From: Clostridiales bacterium
Lineage (GTDB): Bacteria; Bacillota; Clostridia; Oscillospirales; Oscillospiraceae
Reading direction: 5' to 3'
DNA: 9,718 nucleotides
Assembly: GCA_009774055.1 (NCBI GenBank)
Contig: VSNB01000115.1
Location: forward strand, 1-9,718
Shown here: piece by piece, positions 1 through 7,485 of the stretch
How the letters are laid out: each line of letters begins with the position of its first letter
Numbering within the stretch: position 1 is the first letter of the stretch
Notes under the pieces: generated by a model
What the model saw: the letters and a program-made list of their open reading frames with translations, nothing else
Told to the model about the DNA's origin: nothing
Databases searched by the model: none
Made by a program: the position numbers and the translations under genes

Positions 1-1
1 G

Positions 2-841
2 GAGAAGATGCCCGAGGGCTGCTCGATCATGGGCCAGGACGACACCCAGGAGAGCATGCTCCGGCTGCTGATGAGCCTGAACATGGACCAGTTTGTGGAC
101 TGGACCACCGGCAAGTGCTCCTTTGACAGCGAAGATTTCAAGGCCATGCTGGAGTTCTGCCGCAGCTTCCCCGTCGAGTGGGACTGGGAAAAGCAGGGGG
201 AGGACTACGAGGATGCCAACTCCCGCATCATGAACGGCCGACAGCTGCTGTCCACGATGAATGTGAGCGACTTCACATGGTCGGTGCAGTCTCCGGCGGC
301 GGTGTTCAATAACGAATTCACCTTCGTGGGCTTCCCCAGGGAGAACGGCAGCGCGGGCAGCTACTTCAGCTTCTACCGGGGCCTGGCTATGACCTCCAGC
401 TGCGCGGACAAGGAGGGCGCCTGGTCCTTCATCCGGCAGACGCTCCTGCCCCAGGTGGAGAACGGGCGGTACTACGGGAACTTCCCCATCAACAAGGCCG
501 ACTTTGACAAGGTGGTCCAGCAGTCCATGGAGATCGAGTACGAGACGGACGAAAACGGCAAGCCCGTCCTGGACGAGGACGGCAATAAGATCCCCGTATA
601 CATGGGGGACATCTGGGTCACCAACGACCTGCAGGTCCCCTCCCGCGCCGCCACCCAGGAGGACGTGGATAAGGTGATGGAGCTGTACAACGCGGTGGAC
701 TCCATGTACGCCTATGACGAGAAAATCTTCGACGCGGTCAAGGAGGTGGCCAGCCAGTACTTCGCCGGCGACAAGCCTCTGGACGACACGGCCAGCCTGA
801 TCCAGAGCAAGGTGTCGCTGTACGTCAACGAGAGCCGGTAA
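2..841 (+). CDS. Extracellular solute-binding protein, C-terminal part (5' end outside window)
   Basis: This is the C-terminal ~279 residues of a binding protein for an ABC importer. The frame is open to the window edge. Its first Met (base 8) aligns with an internal residue (Met531) of the 849-residue SBP encoded just downstream, so that Met is not the real start. Collinear shared blocks include MPEGC, ESML, EFC.SFP, NSRI..GRQ, GLAM.SSC.DKEGAW and the identical last six residues YVNESR. A Gly/Asp-rich stretch (TDENGKPVLDEDG) matches TDGEGNPILDLNG in the paralogue and resembles a calcium-binding loop, though that is only a resemblance. Relative to the paralogue it lacks about 38 residues after the GRQLLS block. 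It presumably acts outside the membrane and delivers a solute, probably a carbohydrate, to the permeases encoded downstream. Whether it has a lipoprotein signal or a propeller-like N-terminus cannot be seen. The gene shows no internal stop or frameshift. Confidence 0.85.
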   Translation, partial: EKMPEGCSIMGQDDTQESMLRLLMSLNMDQFVDWTTGKCSFDSEDFKAMLEFCRSFPVEWDWEKQGEDYEDANSRIMNGRQLLSTMNVSDFTWSVQSPAAVFNNEFTFVGFPRENGSAGSYFSFYRGLAMTSSCADKEGAWSFIRQTLLPQVENGRYYGNFPINKADFDKVVQQSMEIEYETDENGKPVLDEDGNKIPVYMGDIWVTNDLQVPSRAATQEDVDKVMELYNAVDSMYAYDEKIFDAVKEVASQYFAGDKPLDDTASLIQSKVSLYVNESR

Positions 842-972
842 CGCCCGTTCGCTCCGGCGGAAACGGGGCGGGGCGGAAAAATAAAACAACTGTGATAAAA
901 GTAGGATGCAAAAATGATGCACGGCGCTGGTAGATTAGGGACAGTGATCTTGCATAAGGAGGAATTTATCTG
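842..972 (+). promoter_or_regulatory. Intergenic leader before the SBP lipoprotein gene, possible internal promoter
   Basis: This 131-base gap is the only sizeable non-coding stretch. A GC-rich imperfect hairpin can be drawn at 842-849 with 862-870 (one bulge), but an A-rich rather than T-rich stretch follows, so it is not a typical intrinsic terminator. The section from 877 is much more AT-rich. It contains TGTGATAAAA (891-900), which resembles an extended -10 element but has no recognisable -35 box at the usual distance, and a short direct repeat GATGCA at 905-910 and 916-921. A promoter for the downstream gene is plausible from the base composition but not demonstrated. Confidence 0.3.
956..964 (+). 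promoter_or_regulatory. Strong ribosome binding site for the SBP lipoprotein gene
   Basis: AAGGAGGA lies 9 bases ahead of the ATG at 973 and is a near-perfect Shine-Dalgarno sequence. It supports 973 as the start; a second ATG follows immediately at 976. It is one of the two best ribosome binding sites in the window, which fits the high expression usually needed for binding proteins. Confidence 0.8.
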
Positions 973-3522
973 ATGATGAAATGCAAAAAAAGGGTCCTGA
1001 CGCTGCTGCTGGCGCTGTGTATGCTCCTGAGCCTGGCGGCCTGCGGCAGCAAGAATGCGGAGGACGATACCCGGCAGCTGTCCGCTACGGTGTATGTGCC
1101 CGAGTTTCTGAGTCTTGACCTGGACATTCTGGGAAAGAACTATAACCTGAGCGGCGGCTGCACCGACGGCACCAACGTCTACCTGCTGGCCTACGTCTAT
1201 CCCGACTACGAGGCCGGCGAAGAAGGAGACTCCCGAACCCTCCTCATCCGCTTCCCTCTGGACGGCGGCGAACCGACGGAGATGAAGAGCTTCCAGAGCG
1301 GCAGCACGGAGGAGGACGGCACCGAGGTCCACCGGAACTTCAACAGCCTGCGCACCGGCATCGACGGGTCGCTGTGGCTGGAGGAGAGTACATACAGCTA
1401 TGTATTCGATCTGCCCAAGGACTTTGACGAGGAGACGGACAGCAAGTACAACTACACCACCGACACTGTCCGCAAGGAGTATCAGGTCCAGCTGGACTCC
1501 ACCGGCACGGAGATTACCCGCATCGACACCAGCGACCTGCAGGAGAAGGCCGGCGTGGAAGGCCGGTATCAGAACGGCCTCCTGGTGGACAAGGACGGAG
1601 ATATCTTCATCACCGACAGTCAGAAAATCGTGGTGCTGGACTCCTCCATGAACGTACGCTTCACCGTGGAGGACAGCAATATGCGGGGCGGCTCCCTGGT
1701 GGAGCTGTCGGACGGAAGCATCGGCGCCACGGTATACGTCACCGACGCCGCCAACCAGTCCACCACCGCCCAGCTGCGCACCATCGACAAAACCGCCAAG
1801 GGCTGGGCGGAGAAGAGCTACGACCTGCCCTTCAACGCCTCCTATAACCTCTATTCCGGCGGCGGAGACTACCTCTTCTACTACATGAACGGCGACGCCC
1901 TGTACGGCTACCGGGCCGAGGCGGAGGAGGGCAAGCCCAATGAACAGCGGCTCCTCAGCTGGCTGGAGTCGGACATCAACGCCGACAACATTTCCTTTTT
2001 CTCCTTCCTGTCCGACGGCCGGGTCGTGGTTATGACCGAATCCTGGTACGGCGGGAACGACGACATCACCCTGGCCATCCTGACGGAGACGGACCGCTCC
2101 GAGCTGCCGGAAAAGACCACCCTGACCTACGCCACTATGGGCATAGGCTCCGACGAGCGCAGCCGGATTCTGGAATTCAACCGGAACAGCAGTACCCACC
2201 GTATCCAGATAACGGATTACTCCGAGTACTCTACGGAAGATGATTATACCGCCGGTATCACCAAGCTGAATACGGAGATTCTGGCCGGCAAGGTACCCGA
2301 CATCATCAGCGTCAACAGCCTGCCCATCCGCCAGTACGGCGCCAAGGGCATCCTGGAGGATCTGTGGCCCTACATCGAGAACGACACGGAGATCGGCGGA
2401 CGTGAGGGCATCATGGAGCGGGTGTTCCAGGCGGCGGAGCAGGACGGGAAGCTCTACCAGGTCTTTGACACCTTTGCCATCAGCACCGTCATCGGTTCCC
2501 GGAAGCAGCTGGGGGACCGGACCACCTGGACGATGGCCGAGCTGAAGGAGGCCCTGGCCTCCATGCCCGAGGGCTGCGCCATCTTCGGCGAGTGGGACAC
2601 CAAGGAGAGCATGCTGAATACGCTGCTGCGCATGAACCTGGACAGCTACGTAAACTGGCAGACGGGAGAGTGCGGCTTTGACAGCGACTCCTTCAAGTCC
2701 GTCCTGGAGTTCTGCAACAGCTTCCCCATGGAGTACACCCCCGTGGACGGCGAGTACGACGACGAGAACAGCCGGATCTCCGAAGGCCGGCAGATGCTGA
2801 GCCGGGAGACGCTGAGCGGCTTCGAAAATATCCAGCTCAACCAGGCCATCTTCGGCGGCGCGGAGGCGCTGAACACCTTTTATCTGGATTACAGCTCCTA
2901 TCCGCCCACAGTTTCCGACGTGCCCGTCAAGACCGACTGGGGCTACAGCGACGCCCAGAACCGGGTAAAGCCCGGACAATACCTCACCTATATCGGCTAT
3001 CCCCGCGAGGACGGCCGGTGCGGCAGCGCGTTCGAGATCAACAGCGGCCTGGCCATGTCCAGCTCCTGCAAGGACAAGGAGGGGGCCTGGCAGTTCATGC
3101 GGGAGCTGCTGCTGCCCTGGGAGCCGGCGAGCGAGGACGAGCAGTGGGGCTGGAACCACTGGGGCTTTGCCGCCAACAAGGAGCAGTTTGAGAAGAACGC
3201 GGCGGAGGCCATGAAGGTAGAGTACATGACCGACGGCGAGGGCAATCCCATCCTGGACCTCAACGGCGATCCCATCCAGGAATCCTCCACGGGCTACGGC
3301 ATGGGCGACCTGATGGTCAACATCCAGGCCACTTCCCAGGAGGAGTACAACCAGGTCATGGATCTGTATAACGCCATCGACACGCTCGCCAGCTCTGACA
3401 ACAGCATTTATGATATAGTCAAAGAAGTGGCAGGCAGCTATTTCGCCGGGGACCGCTCCCTGGACGACGCCGCCGCCCTCATCCAGAACAAAGTGACGAT
3501 TTATGTCAATGAAAGCCGTTAA
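973..3522 (+). CDS. Extracellular solute-binding lipoprotein with propeller-like N-terminal domain
   Basis: An 849-residue surface lipoprotein that should capture the substrate of the ABC importer encoded directly downstream. Residues 1-24 form a type II signal peptide: basic MKCKKR, a hydrophobic run, then lipobox LAAC with Cys24 as the lipid anchor. Residues ~35-380 contain repeated beta-strand units with Gly-Asp turns (DGSLWL, DKDGDIFIT, SDGSIGATV, GGDYLFYY, SDGRVVVM), suggesting a beta-propeller; this is pattern reading, not a domain search. Residues ~383-849 resemble family 1 solute-binding proteins: LTYATMG, KLNTEILAGKVPDIISV, DGKLYQVFDTFAI, TWTMAELKEAL and GLAMSSSCKDKEGAW. The usual SBP is 400-450 residues, so the N-terminal domain roughly doubles the protein. 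The C-terminal third is paralogous to the gene ending at 841 and holds an extra ~38-residue segment (about 632-670). The stop overlaps the next gene by 20 bases. The substrate is unknown; sugars or oligosaccharides are most likely given the CUT1-like permeases. Confidence 0.9.
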   Translation: MMKCKKRVLTLLLALCMLLSLAACGSKNAEDDTRQLSATVYVPEFLSLDLDILGKNYNLSGGCTDGTNVYLLAYVYPDYEAGEEGDSRTLLIRFPLDGGEPTEMKSFQSGSTEEDGTEVHRNFNSLRTGIDGSLWLEESTYSYVFDLPKDFDEETDSKYNYTTDTVRKEYQVQLDSTGTEITRIDTSDLQEKAGVEGRYQNGLLVDKDGDIFITDSQKIVVLDSSMNVRFTVEDSNMRGGSLVELSDGSIGATVYVTDAANQSTTAQLRTIDKTAKGWAEKSYDLPFNASYNLYSGGGDYLFYYMNGDALYGYRAEAEEGKPNEQRLLSWLESDINADNISFFSFLSDGRVVVMTESWYGGNDDITLAILTETDRSELPEKTTLTYATMGIGSDERSRILEFNRNSSTHRIQITDYSEYSTEDDYTAGITKLNTEILAGKVPDIISVNSLPIRQYGAKGILEDLWPYIENDTEIGGREGIMERVFQAAEQDGKLYQVFDTFAISTVIGSRKQLGDRTTWTMAELKEALASMPEGCAIFGEWDTKESMLNTLLRMNLDSYVNWQTGECGFDSDSFKSVLEFCNSFPMEYTPVDGEYDDENSRISEGRQMLSRETLSGFENIQLNQAIFGGAEALNTFYLDYSSYPPTVSDVPVKTDWGYSDAQNRVKPGQYLTYIGYPREDGRCGSAFEINSGLAMSSSCKDKEGAWQFMRELLLPWEPASEDEQWGWNHWGFAANKEQFEKNAAEAMKVEYMTDGEGNPILDLNGDPIQESSTGYGMGDLMVNIQATSQEEYNQVMDLYNAIDTLASSDNSIYDIVKEVAGSYFAGDRSLDDAAALIQNKVTIYVNESR

Positions 3523-4459
3523 AGAAAAAAAAGTAAAAAACAAGGCGCCCCGGGAGAAAAAGGCCGGGAAGGCGCGGAAGGCGTGGGACAAGGGCAATGA
3601 CAAGGTCCGGGACGTCCTGCACTCCGTCGCCTTCCTGACCCCCAGCGTGGCGGGCGTGGCGATGTTCTTCATCCTGCCGTTTCTGGTGGTGGTGTACTAC
3701 TCCGTCATCCGCTCGCCCATGAATCCGGAGTTTGTGTTTCTGGACAACTTTCTCACCGTCCTGAACAACCCCTCCTTCCGCACCGCCGCCAAAAATACCG
3801 CTATGTTTTCTTCCATAGCGGTACCTTTGGCTGTGGTGCTGAGCCTGGCGCTGGCGCTGATGCTGGAGTGCCGCATTCCCTGCAAGAGCCTGCTGCGCAC
3901 CTTCTTCCTCAGCCCCATGATGGTGCCGGTGGCGTCGGTGGTGCTCATCTGGCAGGTGGTGTTCCACTACCGAGGGACGCTGAACGTGATCCTGGACAAT
4001 TTCGGGGTGACGGCGGTGGACTGGATCAACAGCCCCTACTGCCTTCTGGTCATCGTGGTGCTGTTTCTGTGGAAGAATCTGGGGTACAACATGATCCTTT
4101 TCATGGCGGCCCTGAACAACATCCCCAAGGACCTTCTGGAGGTGGCGGATGTGGAGGGGGCGTCCGCCGCCCACAAGTTCTTCAACATCAAGCTCCGCTA
4201 CCTCTCCCCCACGGTGCTGTTCGTGGCCATCCTCTCCATCATTAACTCCTTCAAGGTGTTCCGGGAAATCTACCTGCTGACGGGGGACTACCCCTACGAC
4301 GGGCTGTACATGATGCAGCACTTCATGAACAACACCTTCAATAACCTGGACTATCAGAAGATGTCCTCGGCGGCGGTGCTTATGGCGCTGGTGATGGTGG
4401 CGCTGATCGCGCTGCTGTTCAAGGTGGAAGACATCTTCGGAAAGGACGTTGAGGGATGA
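3503..4459 (+). CDS. ABC sugar importer permease, MalF/UgpA-like (CUT1)
   Basis: This 318-residue inner-membrane permease is one half of the translocation channel. It has a very basic, Lys-rich cytoplasmic N-terminus (residues 1-35) followed by about six membrane segments near 42-69, 98-121, 133-154, 178-204, 236-259 and 287-308. The coupling (EAA) loop that docks on the ATPase is at about 210-236, containing EVADVEGASAAHKFF and the following IKLRYLSPT. Length and topology fit the MalF/UgpA type lacking the large MalF periplasmic insert. The start is ATG 3503 or ATG 3509, both inside the last codons of the SBP gene; no clear Shine-Dalgarno precedes either, so translation probably depends on coupling with the upstream gene. 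It overlaps the second permease gene by four bases (ATGA). The substrate cannot be deduced from the sequence. Confidence 0.92.
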   Translation: MSMKAVKEKKVKNKAPREKKAGKARKAWDKGNDKVRDVLHSVAFLTPSVAGVAMFFILPFLVVVYYSVIRSPMNPEFVFLDNFLTVLNNPSFRTAAKNTAMFSSIAVPLAVVLSLALALMLECRIPCKSLLRTFFLSPMMVPVASVVLIWQVVFHYRGTLNVILDNFGVTAVDWINSPYCLLVIVVLFLWKNLGYNMILFMAALNNIPKDLLEVADVEGASAAHKFFNIKLRYLSPTVLFVAILSIINSFKVFREIYLLTGDYPYDGLYMMQHFMNNTFNNLDYQKMSSAAVLMALVMVALIALLFKVEDIFGKDVEG

Positions 4460-5343
4460 AAAAGAAACGCTATTTCGGCCGCTTCACCCTGACGGTCCTG
4501 GCGGCGTTCTTCGCCCTGTGGTTCCTGATGCCCACGGTGCTGACCATTTCCAACTCCTTCATGACCCAGTCGGAGATCAGCTCCAACTACGGCAAGGTGT
4601 TCGCCAATGTCTCCGGCAGCGACGGCAAGGCGTACATCGCCGAGAGCGTCAACCTGAAGTTTATCCCCGACAAGGTCACCTTCAACCAGTATATCTCCGT
4701 GCTGATCCGCAGCCCGGACTATCTGCTGAAATTCTGGAACTCGGTGATTCTGGTGGTGCCCATCGTACTCCTCCAGCTGGTGATCGCCTCGGTGACGGCC
4801 TACGGCTTCACCCGCTGGCGGGGAAAGCTGCGGTCTTTCCTGTTCTTCTTCTACGTGATATTGATGCTGATGCCCACCCAGGTCACCCTGGTGCCCAACT
4901 ATCTGGTCAGCGACTGGATCGGGATTCTGAATACCCGGTGGTCCATTATCCTGCCGGGGACCTTCGCCCCCTTCTCCGTGTTCCTGCTGACCAAGTCCAT
5001 GCGGCGCATTCCCGCGTCCCTTATTGAAGCGGCCAAGCTGGACGGCTCCAGCGAGTGGCAGATTTTCAAGGACATCTGCCTGCCCCAGTGCCGCAGCGCG
5101 CTGTACTCCATCGCCATTCTGGTATTCATCGACTACTGGAACATGGTGGAGCAGCCCATCATCCTGCTGCCCAACGCGGACCTGCAGCCCTTGAGCGTGT
5201 ACCTGTCCACCATCAATACCAGCGAGGTGGGGCTGGCCTTCGCCATCGCCACCATTTATATGGTGCCCTCCCTGCTGCTGTTCCTCCACGGCGAGGACTA
5301 TCTGGTGGAAGGAATCGCCCACCAGGGCTCGGTGAAGGGTTAA
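4456..5343 (+). CDS. ABC sugar importer permease, MalG/UgpE-like (CUT1)
   Basis: This 295-residue permease is the partner of the preceding MalF-like subunit. Membrane segments are visible near residues 11-32, 93-117, 126-150, 163-180, 216-235 and 259-279, with a 60-residue outer loop after the first. The EAA coupling loop is at 188-214 (SLIEAAKLDGSSEWQIFKDI then CLPQ) and is close to the family consensus EAA-x2-DGA-x5-F-x2-I-x-LP, with Ser for Ala after DG. The C-terminus (YLVEGIAHQGSVKG) ends in a G.VKG motif typical of MalG-like proteins. The start overlaps the upstream stop as ATGA, and AAAGGA at 4441-4446 lies nine bases ahead. A 39-base gap separates it from the adaptor gene. Confidence 0.93.
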   Translation: MKKKRYFGRFTLTVLAAFFALWFLMPTVLTISNSFMTQSEISSNYGKVFANVSGSDGKAYIAESVNLKFIPDKVTFNQYISVLIRSPDYLLKFWNSVILVVPIVLLQLVIASVTAYGFTRWRGKLRSFLFFFYVILMLMPTQVTLVPNYLVSDWIGILNTRWSIILPGTFAPFSVFLLTKSMRRIPASLIEAAKLDGSSEWQIFKDICLPQCRSALYSIAILVFIDYWNMVEQPIILLPNADLQPLSVYLSTINTSEVGLAFAIATIYMVPSLLLFLHGEDYLVEGIAHQGSVKG

Positions 5344-5382
5344 ACCGTTTACCCGAACGCCACTTGAAAGGACGATATATCT

Positions 5383-7485
5383 ATGGAAGTGAAGGAAAAA
5401 TCCAAAAAGAGGGAACTCATCAAAACCATTGCCATCGTTTTCCTGGCGGTACTGCTGGTGCTGACCTTCTTTTCCGGGACGATTATGAATTACTCCCTGC
5501 CCGAGGTCGCCACCCAGCTGGTTTCCTCCGGTACCATCAACGCCAAAATCCGCGGCAGCGGCACCCTGGCCGCCAACGAGAGCTACGAGGTGATGCTGGA
5601 CCAGACCAGGGAGATCCACTCCGTGGGCGTCAAGGTAGGCGACAAGGTGGAGGAGGGCGATCTTCTGTTCGTATTGAGCGACGTGGAGAGCGCCGAGCTG
5701 GCGGCCGCCCAGGAGGCCCTGGAGAAGGCCCGGATCAGCTATCAGGAGCAGATGCTCAATTTCTCCAAGGAGTATGCCACGGACAACCAGGCTGTGAAAG
5801 CCCTCCGGGAGGACCTGGAAAAAGCCCGGAAGGAAGTGGATGAAAATTACGTCACCGATGAGGAGGTATCCTACGCCAAGGGCGACTTGGCGGCGGCCAA
5901 GACAAACCTGAGCCAGATCGAACTTACTTTGAAAGAGCTCAATGCCCTTGCCGGAGAGAATGAGGAATATAGCAAGGCTAAGGAAAATGAAACTGCGCTG
6001 GAAAACAGGATCAAAACCCTGGAGTCAGAAATCGATGGGTTCCAGGCGGATTTGGAGAAGCTGGATACCGGCGCGGATGTGAGCACCCAGCGTAAAATTC
6101 AAGATGCGCAGGCAGCCCTGGAAAGAGCGCAATATACTTGGAAGAGCGATTGGATGGCATATAAGTCGAGTATGCAATCCTTATACAATGCAGTACAAGG
6201 GGTTGGACCGTTGGATATAAGTTCGGACAATCCTCATACAATTTCTTTGACAGAGCAGATGTATATTGAATCGTATTTTACTCAAAATGGGGTATCAGCG
6301 ATAAAACCAGGAGTAGATGGAGGTGGAACGGGTTCTGAAGGAGAGCAATCTGCGGCACCCGTAGTAGCGGAAAGCACCTTGGACAATCAAAAGAAATGGA
6401 AAGAGGCATATGATGCTCTCCTCGCTGACCAACTGGATGTAGAGGCCAAATCCCAGGCTCTCCAGCGTCTACAGCAGGACAGCAGCATCTCTTCTGGCAA
6501 TACCTACGAGCAGCGGCGGACCATCCAGAACAAGATCGACAACGCCAATGCTGAGTTGTCCGCTGCCCAGCGGGATTTGCGTATCGTCCAACAGGACTTG
6601 GACCGACTTTCCAACTCGAATACCCAAGTAAAGGATCAAATCCGCGCCTATGAAGCTTCCCAACGGCAGCAGGAGGCCAATATCGCCACTCTGGAAAGTA
6701 ACCTGACTGACCTACAGGCCAAGCAGACTGCTTACAAGGCGGCTAAGGTAACCATGGACTCCAAGCAGCGCGAGCTGGAAACCATGCTCACCGGCGACGA
6801 CATCGACAAGAAGCTCAACAACCTGACCCTGCAGTCCCTGAGCCTGGAGATCGAGAAGCAGGAGGAGCTGGTGGAGAAGTACCAGAAGGACTCCGTTGGC
6901 GCGGAGGTCCACTCCCCCGTCTCCGGCGTCATCAGTTCCATCAGCGTCTCCGCCGGCAAGAAGACCGATCCCAGCACGGCCCTGGCGGTCATCGACGTGG
7001 TGGACCGGGGCTATATCATCAAGATCCCCGTCACCAACGAGCAGGCCAAACAGGTGAAGGTCGGCGACGCCGCCGAGGTTACCAACTACTACTGGGGCAG
7101 CGACATTTCCGCCACCCTGGAATCCATCGCCCCCGACCCCAACAGCGGCGGGCAGAAGAAGCTCCTGGTATTCCGCGTCTCCGGCGACATTGACGCGGGC
7201 ACCAACATCAGCCTCTCCGTGGGACAGCGCAGCGCTAACTTTGACGCCCTCGTCCCCAAGAGCGCCATCCGGGAGGACGCCAACGGTAAATTCGTCCTGG
7301 TCGTCACCGCCAAGAGCACGCCTCTCGGCAACCGCTACACCGCTACCCGGGCCGACGTCCAGGTGCTGGCGGAGGACGATACCAGCGCCGCCGTCTCCGG
7401 CCTGTCCGCCAACGACTATGTTATTACCACGTCCTCCAAGCCCATTGATCCCGGCAGTCAGGTGAGGATGGTGGAGAATCCATGA
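5383..7485 (+). CDS. HlyD/MacA-like membrane fusion (adaptor) protein with long coiled coil
   Basis: A 700-residue protein with a short basic N-terminus, one membrane segment (about 13-35) and a long extracytoplasmic part. Residues ~68-100 look like the first half of a biotinyl-lipoyl domain (VGVKVGDKVEEGDLLFVL). Residues ~103-245 and ~345-500 are rich in heptad-like Leu/Ala/Glu/Lys/Gln and would form the two arms of a coiled-coil hairpin. Residues ~506-540 give the second lipoyl half (AEVHSPVSGVISSISVSAG). Beta-barrel and membrane-proximal parts follow, with LVPKSAI at 623-629 and GLSANDYVITTS near the end, as in RND/MacA-type adaptors. Usual family members are 350-450 residues; the excess lies in the hairpin. 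The tip region (~247-346) holds a Gly/Ser-rich linker and is encoded by AT-rich DNA unlike the rest. The start is ATG 5383 with AAAGGA (5367-5372) ten bases ahead. Adaptors normally join an inner-membrane transporter to an outer partner; here the partners would be the importer and the MacB-core-like protein, which is inferred. Confidence 0.87.
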   Translation: MEVKEKSKKRELIKTIAIVFLAVLLVLTFFSGTIMNYSLPEVATQLVSSGTINAKIRGSGTLAANESYEVMLDQTREIHSVGVKVGDKVEEGDLLFVLSDVESAELAAAQEALEKARISYQEQMLNFSKEYATDNQAVKALREDLEKARKEVDENYVTDEEVSYAKGDLAAAKTNLSQIELTLKELNALAGENEEYSKAKENETALENRIKTLESEIDGFQADLEKLDTGADVSTQRKIQDAQAALERAQYTWKSDWMAYKSSMQSLYNAVQGVGPLDISSDNPHTISLTEQMYIESYFTQNGVSAIKPGVDGGGTGSEGEQSAAPVVAESTLDNQKKWKEAYDALLADQLDVEAKSQALQRLQQDSSISSGNTYEQRRTIQNKIDNANAELSAAQRDLRIVQQDLDRLSNSNTQVKDQIRAYEASQRQQEANIATLESNLTDLQAKQTAYKAAKVTMDSKQRELETMLTGDDIDKKLNNLTLQSLSLEIEKQEELVEKYQKDSVGAEVHSPVSGVISSISVSAGKKTDPSTALAVIDVVDRGYIIKIPVTNEQAKQVKVGDAAEVTNYYWGSDISATLESIAPDPNSGGQKKLLVFRVSGDIDAGTNISLSVGQRSANFDALVPKSAIREDANGKFVLVVTAKSTPLGNRYTATRADVQVLAEDDTSAAVSGLSANDYVITTSSKPIDPGSQVRMVENP
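6080..6420. other. AT-rich patch inside the adaptor gene
   Basis: By hand count, bases 6121-6420 are about 43% GC, while 6901-6960 in the same gene is 68% and most of the window is near 60%. Codons rare elsewhere in the window appear here, such as TTA, ATA, AGT and ACA. The reading frame stays open across the patch. It encodes roughly residues 233-346, the part between the two predicted coiled-coil arms. The edges are gradual: 5920-6080 and 6420-6760 are intermediate in composition. Confidence 0.75.

Noticed and set aside
8..841. A complete small gene starting at ATG 8
   Set aside because: The frame is open upstream of this ATG, and alignment to the downstream paralogue places it in the middle of a much longer protein; no ribosome binding site can be assessed at the window edge.
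842..876. GC-rich hairpin after the first SBP gene as an intrinsic terminator
   Set aside because: The stem is imperfect (one bulge, 12-base loop) and is followed by an A-rich stretch, not a T tract, on the + strand; no terminator function can be supported.
905..921. Direct repeat GATGCA spaced by 11 bases as an operator
   Set aside because: Two six-base copies in a 131-base AT-rich gap are easily explained by chance, and no regulator gene lies in the window.
712..3672. Very long antisense open frame (986 residues) opposite the SBP gene
   Set aside because: Its product is a low-information Gly/Val/Leu/Ala/His mix with no family motifs, it runs across a gene with signal peptide, lipobox and SBP motifs, and it has no convincing ribosome binding site. 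Long antisense frames are expected opposite GC-rich codon-biased genes.
4354..5619. Antisense open frame of 421 residues opposite the MalG-like permease gene
   Set aside because: It is rich in His/Gln/Gly with no recognisable domain and spans the end of one real gene, all of a second and the start of a third; this is a composition artefact.
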